Assembly: GCF_900013425.1 (NCBI RefSeq) | Contig: NZ_FBXK01000005.1 | Coordinates: 248,001-312,000 of the forward strand | Source of the DNA: Sphingobium sp. Z007 | GTDB taxonomy: Bacteria > Pseudomonadota > Alphaproteobacteria > Sphingomonadales > Sphingomonadaceae | Direction of reading: 5' to 3' | DNA length: 64,000 nt | In this document: positions 59,501 through 64,000 of the stretch, one piece after another | Position numbering within the stretch: the stretch's first letter is position 1 | Layout: each line of letters opens with the position of its first letter | Program-made: the position numbers and the translations under genes | The notes under the pieces: model-generated | What the model was told of the DNA's origin: nothing | The model's input: the letters and a program-made list of their open reading frames with translations, nothing else | Databases searched by the model: none

Positions 59501-61201
59501 CTGGACATGGCCCAGCGCACCGCCATCGATGGCGGTGGTCATTTCCTCGATCACGCGGAAACCGAAATTCTCGAACACCGGCACCACTTCGGACAAGGCG
59601 ACCGTATGGCTGCTGTAGAGTTTGAGCCGGAGCCGCTCGCTGCTGTCTTCGGCATTGCGGTAGATGCGGATCGACTTGTCACCGTCGCCGGACAGGCCGT
59701 GCAGCAGGCGGATGTCGATCGCGGCCTCGACCGGGCCAGCGCCGTTGCGATAGGCGAGCGGGAAGCCGGGGGCGAAACGCTGCGCCAGCGCGGCGGCGCG
59801 GCCACCTTCCTCGGTTTCGGCGAGCGCCTCCTCGACAGCGGGCACCCAGCCGCGCACCATCTGCTTGAGCTGGCGGTCGAGCGCGGCGTCATCGGGCACC
59901 ACGCCGCCTTCGCGCAGGTCGAGCGTGATGCGCAGCAGCGCCAGGCCGCCTTCTTCCAGCGCGATCGACCAGCTGAGCACCGGACCGTTCGCCGCCTGCG
60001 CCAGCATATCCTGCACCGCGACGCGGCGGGCGGTCGACAGTTCGTCGCGCGGCAGCCAGACGAAGGCGTAGAGATGGCGCGCCAGCGCGCTGGTGGCCAG
60101 CGCCAGCTTGGGGCGTGGCCGGTCGGTCAGCGACATGAAGGTCAGCGCCAGCCGCTCCAGCGTTTCGCGGTCGAAGCCGATGGTGATGTCGTGCGGCAGG
60201 GCGGTCAGCGCATGGGCTAGCGTCTTGCCGGCATGGCCCAGCGGATCGAAGCCGAATTTGTCCATCAGCGTCGAGAGCGCCGAGCGGAGCAGCGGCACCT
60301 TGTCCGGGGTCGCCGACAGGCCCGTGCTGGTCCACATGCCGGCGTGGATCGACAGCGCCTTGACCTCCTTGCCCTCGCGCAGCGGCACGATGACGAGGTC
60401 GAGCAGCACCAGGCGATGAACGCGCGAAATGCGGCTGGACTTGATGATGAGCGGGGTGCGCTTGCCTTCCTCGAACCAGGTAAAGGCAGCCTCCAGCGAG
60501 GCGGGCGCGATCAGCGGCTTGTCATGGCGGGTGCAGATGCCGAGCGGTGCGCTGCTGCTGCCGTCGCGCTGGATAATCTCATGCCCGGTCTGGGTAAAGT
60601 GCCGCGCCAGGAACCAGCGCAGCAGCGCCGCGCCTTCCTCGTCGGGCACGGCGTCGGCGTCGGCACCCATGGCCGCTTGCATCTTGGGCCAGTCCGCCAC
60701 GGCGGCGCGCACGTCGGCCAGCGTTTCCTGCAACGCCTTTTCCAGCGCGCGGCGCGCCTTTGCGTCGGCGCGGTCGGTTTCGACGTAGATCATCGATTCG
60801 CGCCGCGCGCCGGGCGTGTCGTCATCCAATATGGCGGACAGCGCGCCGTCCCCATCGCGCGTCACCGACAGCACGGGATGGAACAGACGGTGGATGGTGA
60901 TGTCGGCGGCGGCCAGCGCATTGGCGATCGAATCGACCAGGAACGGCATGTCGTCATTGACGATGGCCAGGCGCATGAAGCGGCCATTGGCGCCTTCGCC
61001 CAGCGTTTCGACCATGATCGCCGCCTGGCCCGGCTTGCGCCCGTTGGCGGCGCGTCCCAGGAAAGCGGCGGCGGCGGTCAGCGCAGCCGCGTCAAATCCT
61101 TCGCTTTCGCCGGGCAGGGCACCCCGGCTGAGCGCGCCTTCCAGCGCCTCACAAATGGTCTTGTCGACTTCCTTGTTCTTCGCTTCCGCCAGCGCCGTCA
61201 T
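56537..61201 (-). CDS. Large NAD-specific glutamate dehydrogenase (GDH-180 type)
   Basis: A ~1554-residue enzyme converting glutamate to 2-oxoglutarate and ammonia with NAD+. The central catalytic part contains [44 protein letters not shown] with the substrate lysines, then [37 protein letters not shown] and the NAD-binding [17 protein letters not shown]. Long N- and C-terminal extensions match the 180-kDa class, which is a catabolic enzyme in alphaproteobacteria and Pseudomonas. The ATG at 61201 has AGGTGAG upstream; 61216 is an alternative. Ends at a strong terminator. Confidence 0.96.
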   Translation of the reverse strand: [1554 protein letters not shown]

Positions 61202-61216
61202 TCGCTCACCTCTCAA

Positions 61217-61515
61217 CGCGGTTCCAACCGCTTCGATCTTAACGGAGGAGGCGCTGGATCGCCGCCATGCGACTCCTCGGCTTTAGGAGCGCCTATATGC
61301 GCCGGGCGGGGAGTCGGCTCAACCCTTGGGGGAAATAAAATTTCTGACTCTTGAAATTAAATGACGATATGCATCATGGCCCGCGCGGAGGGCGCGGGGC
61401 CTGTCATCGGGGGCGACTATCGTTCAGCCCGCGCCGCATGTCGAGCGTCGATGCGGTGTCATTGGCGGCATTTTACCATGAATGGTGAAGGCGCCCCGGC
61501 GGGAGATGCCGCCGG
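61217..61515. promoter_or_regulatory. Intergenic region upstream of the glutamate dehydrogenase gene
   Basis: About 300 bp that must hold the dehydrogenase promoter. It is C/G-rich near the start codon and more A/T-rich around 61330-61375. I see no clear promoter boxes, dyads or RNA gene. Confidence 0.4.
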
Positions 61516-62826
61516 TCAGCGCGCAGCGGCGCTGATGACCTTCTGGTTGAGGTCGCTACCTTCCGGCAGCGCGGCGACAATCGCCAGCGTGCCATCGGCC
61601 TCCCGCCTGGCGATGACGACGGCCAGGCCGTCCGCATCGGTGGCGACCGCGACCGGATCGAGCGCTGCGGCGACCTTGACCGTATCGCGGGCGATCTGCC
61701 GTCGATCGGGCTTGGCCGGCTTCTGCGACCGGCGCAGCGCCCGTTCGTCCCGCACCAGCGCCTTCAACCCGCCGGCGTAAGCGGATAGATAGGCGGCGAG
61801 CGATCCGACGCTGAGGCCGGCAGCCAGCGCATGTTCAAGCGCGGTGGCATATTCGGTGATGCGCGTCTTGTCATAGGTCGCGCCGAAGACCAGTTTGATA
61901 ACCGCGGTCATGGGGCTGCGCGCCTGCGCCTTGATACCATAATCGTGCAGCAGTTCTGCATAGTCGTCGGGCCGGACCTGCGCGACCTGGGCGAAGTCGT
62001 AGGACAGGCTGACCGCACGATAGAGGGCGGCGTGGCTGCGCGCTTCGCTGATGCGCACGCGCGCAGCGCCGTCGCGGGCGAGCGCCAGCCAGTCGGCCAG
62101 CGGCGCGTCCTGCGTTGGGCATTCCATGCCGGCCAGGTCGAGTGTGTCGTCCTCATCCTCATCGATGTCGAACGCCAGGCTGTTGCTCTGCTGGTCCGCG
62201 GCCGGGCCGTCGGCCCAGATCGGCGCGGCGTCGCGCGCGGCGGGCGCGCTGCGAATCGCTTCGTCGACTTCCAGTTCCAGCGCATCGGACAGGCTGCGGC
62301 TGGCCAGTTCCTTCCAGTTGATGACGCCGAACACGAAGTCGATCGTCTCGTCATCGGAGGAGAAGGGCATCAATATGCCGCGATACATGATCTCTGCGCC
62401 GCGCTGGTTGACGAATTCGGCTTCGAAGCCGATCGGCGCGGCATTAGCGATGATCTGCAGATAATGGTCGGTCAGGCGCGACAGCAGCGATCGGGCGGGG
62501 ACGTCATCGATATAGTCAATCGTGCCCTCAATCTCGCACTCTTGGCGCAGCGCGGCACCCAGATAGACGATGGCGGGATTGTCCATGCCGACGCTGAAGT
62601 CGAGCAGCACCGAATACGGGCCGAAATCCTCCAGCTGATCGGGGTTAAGATCCTCGATCGAGGGCAGGGCGCGATCGCCCAGCAGCGACGCCCAATAATT
62701 ATAGGCGCGCACCTGCATGCGCCGTTCGTCGGAAATGACGGCGGGCGGTGTTTCGATCAGCGCGTCGCCGGCATAGTCGAAATCGTCCTCGTCATTGGCG
62801 GCGTCATGCCCCCGCAGCCTGTCCAT
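61516..62826 (-). CDS. PAS-domain protein (PAS_5 type)
   Basis: A 436-residue cytoplasmic protein. An acidic N-terminus is followed by a PAS-like domain of the PF07310/PAS_5 type (~35-170): RAYNYWASLLGDRALPSIEDLNPDQLEDFGPYSVLLDFS through FVFGVINWKEL. The rest is acidic, then helical with no recognised output domain, ending in a short domain (~355-436) with RRSQKPAKPDRRQIARDTVK. Likely a sensor or regulatory protein. Divergent from the tRNA gene. Role unknown. Confidence 0.75.
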   Translation of the reverse strand: MDRLRGHDAANDEDDFDYAGDALIETPPAVISDERRMQVRAYNYWASLLGDRALPSIEDLNPDQLEDFGPYSVLLDFSVGMDNPAIVYLGAALRQECEIEGTIDYIDDVPARSLLSRLTDHYLQIIANAAPIGFEAEFVNQRGAEIMYRGILMPFSSDDETIDFVFGVINWKELASRSLSDALELEVDEAIRSAPAARDAAPIWADGPAADQQSNSLAFDIDEDEDDTLDLAGMECPTQDAPLADWLALARDGAARVRISEARSHAALYRAVSLSYDFAQVAQVRPDDYAELLHDYGIKAQARSPMTAVIKLVFGATYDKTRITEYATALEHALAAGLSVGSLAAYLSAYAGGLKALVRDERALRRSQKPAKPDRRQIARDTVKVAAALDPVAVATDADGLAVVIARREADGTLAIVAALPEGSDLNQKVISAAAR

Positions 62827-63016
62827 CCGATCGTCCTACCTCAAGTCAAAACACTATTCCGGGATTCGACTTTGGCACGGGATGGTAAATTTCGTGTAAA
62901 CAGGGCGGCCGCGATCGGGCAGGACGTGGGGCCGCGGCGTGGGCTGCAAAAAAGGGGCGGGGTGAGCAATGTCCGCTTGTCCTTCGCTGCGTCCGCTGTT
63001 ATCTGCCCGCCCCAAC

Positions 63017-63092
63017 GCCGCTTTAGCTCAGTTGGTAGAGCATCGCATTCGTAATGCGGGGGTCACAGGTTCGAGTCCTGTAAGCGGCACCA
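63017..63092 (+). tRNA. tRNA-Thr (CGT)
   Basis: A complete cloverleaf: acceptor stem GCCGCTT/AAGCGGC, D arm GCTC-AGTTGGTA-GAGC, anticodon stem TCGCA/TGCGG around the loop TTCGTAA (anticodon CGT, reading ACG), variable loop, T arm ACAGG-TTCGAGT-CCTGT, and an encoded CCA end (63090-63092). No integration-site duplication is seen beyond it. Confidence 0.97.
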
Positions 63093-63141
63093 TTTACTGT
63101 GACGCAATCTACCCAATAATGTGTGGCGATCAGCTTGCGGA

Positions 63142-63996
63142 TCAAGCGTTGCCGATAGGCCTTCCGACCTTGCCCAACATCGCGACCAAGTCGGCTTGGC
63201 GGTTGACGCCGGTCTTGCCGAAAATCGCCTTGAGATGTGTGCGCACTGTTTCGATCGAGGTGCCGGTTCCGTGCGCAATGTCGGCGATGGATTCGCCGAT
63301 GGCCATGGCGTCGGCGATACGAGCTTCGGTTGGCGTCAGGTCGAACAGAGCCTGTAGCAGGCCCGTGCCTGGCGCGTCGCGGCGCGTGGGGTCGACGGTA
63401 ATGAGGAAAGCGGCCACATCGGTGAATATGTCGCGTGCGTCGCCCCTGACGGGAATCATGTGCATTACCCGGAACCGATCGCCGCTCGACCGCAGGCCGA
63501 TCGATGCGCCTACAGCCGGAAGTTGCCCCAGGCCGCGATCGAATTGCGCCGTCGCCGCGGTCGGCAGCAATAGTCGTCCACGCGCGCCGATCAGCCCTGC
63601 CATATTTCTCTCAAAGTCGCTGTTGGCCGCCGTCAAGCGGCCCGACACGTCTATGATCGCCGCGGCGACGCCAGCAATACCCAGCGCGTCGATAGCGGAA
63701 CGCATGCGTTCGAAATGGAAGCGGGCGCTCAACATCGCCGATCGCGCCACATGTGGGCGCAACGCATCCAGCGCTGGGATCGATGCGCGTGCTTCGGCAT
63801 GGCCGGGTAGCCCCTCCAGCGACATCAGCAGCGAAGTCTGGGGCGCGTCATGGATCAACGTCGCCGCACCGACATGCGCGCCAAGCGGAATCAGCCAGTC
63901 GGTATAGATGGGCAGGGTGCGGCTTTCCTCCTCCGTCACCAGATCGAGATCGGTCAGGAATCCGGGATGAGGCGGGCGCGCGACCAGGCGCTCCAC
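63142..63996 (-). CDS. LuxR-type transcriptional regulator, N-terminus beyond the window
   Basis: At least 284 residues with a C-terminal LuxR helix-turn-helix (~220-280): FDLTPTEARIADAMAIGESIADIAHGTGTSIETVRTHLKAIFGKTGVNRQADLV. The middle has a PAS-like segment (~100-205). The first codon in view is a GTG at 63996, but homologues of this layout are ~370 residues, so the gene probably starts past the window edge. No signal partner is visible. Convergent with the tRNA gene. Confidence 0.85.
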   Translation of the reverse strand: MERLVARPPHPGFLTDLDLVTEEESRTLPIYTDWLIPLGAHVGAATLIHDAPQTSLLMSLEGLPGHAEARASIPALDALRPHVARSAMLSARFHFERMRSAIDALGIAGVAAAIIDVSGRLTAANSDFERNMAGLIGARGRLLLPTAATAQFDRGLGQLPAVGASIGLRSSGDRFRVMHMIPVRGDARDIFTDVAAFLITVDPTRRDAPGTGLLQALFDLTPTEARIADAMAIGESIADIAHGTGTSIETVRTHLKAIFGKTGVNRQADLVAMLGKVGRPIGNA

Positions 63997-64000
63997 ACGC

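Noticed and set aside
63017..63141. tRNA-Thr as an integration site
   Set aside because: No direct repeat of the tRNA 3' end and no integrase gene are seen in the window.
1..64000. CRISPR arrays, prophage or defence islands
   Set aside because: No regularly spaced repeat arrays, cas genes, phage structural genes, restriction-modification or toxin-antitoxin pairs were recognised.

Overview
The window is high-GC, gene-dense chromosomal DNA from an alphaproteobacterium, most likely a member of the Sphingomonadaceae (Sphingobium/Sphingomonas-like). This rests on the gene set (CpdR, NDUFA12, DUF2155, TimA-MltA-Smr beside SecB, class II DAHP synthase, a ~1550-residue NAD-glutamate dehydrogenase), the order mutM-rpsT-dnaA, and short palindromic repeats of the kind scattered between genes in sphingomonads. 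Nearly all of it is core housekeeping sequence. The only clear mobile DNA is one IS256-family element.

Layout. 1-4.7 kb: dicarboxylate symporter, cpdR, N-formylglutamate amidohydrolase, and an SGNH/acyltransferase membrane protein. 4.8-5.1 kb: a gene-free stretch with two strong plus-strand intrinsic terminators and probably two small RNAs, the first resembling the alphaproteobacterial suhB/MmgR family. 5.1-9.5 kb: fbp, a TerC-family protein, a GIY-YIG nuclease gene bracketed by near-identical inverted palindromic repeats, and class II DAHP synthase. 9.6-17.2 kb: a Rap1a-like protein, a cytochrome b561-YceI fusion, a thioesterase, DUF983, pabB/pabC, aspartate aminotransferase followed by a perfect 32-bp hairpin, a small membrane protein and an exported MsrA. 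17.4-20.1 kb: thrS-infC, with infC apparently starting at AUA.

20.2-29 kb: an orphan ExbD; a tightly packed eight-gene minus-strand operon ubiE-ubiB-nucleotidyltransferase-coaBC-dut-hypothetical-moeB-DsrE-like; and divergent treA. 29-36 kb: mutM, rpsT, dnaA (initiator), a periplasmic cyclophilin, a second SDF symporter, a DUF4136 lipoprotein and trpS. 36-46 kb: murJ, secB, timA-mltA-smr, a GGDEF/EAL protein, dapE, a cupin protein and an LD-carboxypeptidase.

46-48 kb: an IS256-family element with 30-bp terminal repeats and an exact 9-bp target duplication, splitting a TonB-C-like gene whose two halves rejoin in frame when the element is removed. 48-52 kb: an M19 dipeptidase, aat overlapping antisense with the DUF2155 gene, NDUFA12 and a DUF192 lipoprotein. 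52-55 kb: an extracytosolic flavinylation operon (PepSY membrane protein, DUF2271 protein carrying a DGVSGAT FMN-attachment motif, DUF4198 protein, ApbE) with an iron-box-like dyad upstream. 55-64 kb: mlaA, NAD-glutamate dehydrogenase, a PAS protein, tRNA-Thr(CGT), and a LuxR-type regulator cut by the window edge.

The parts most worth a second look are the ApbE/DUF2271/PepSY operon, the palindrome-bracketed GIY-YIG gene, the tandem sRNA candidates, the large perfect palindromes after aspC and after apbE, and the IS insertion that inactivated a two-repeat TonB-like protein.
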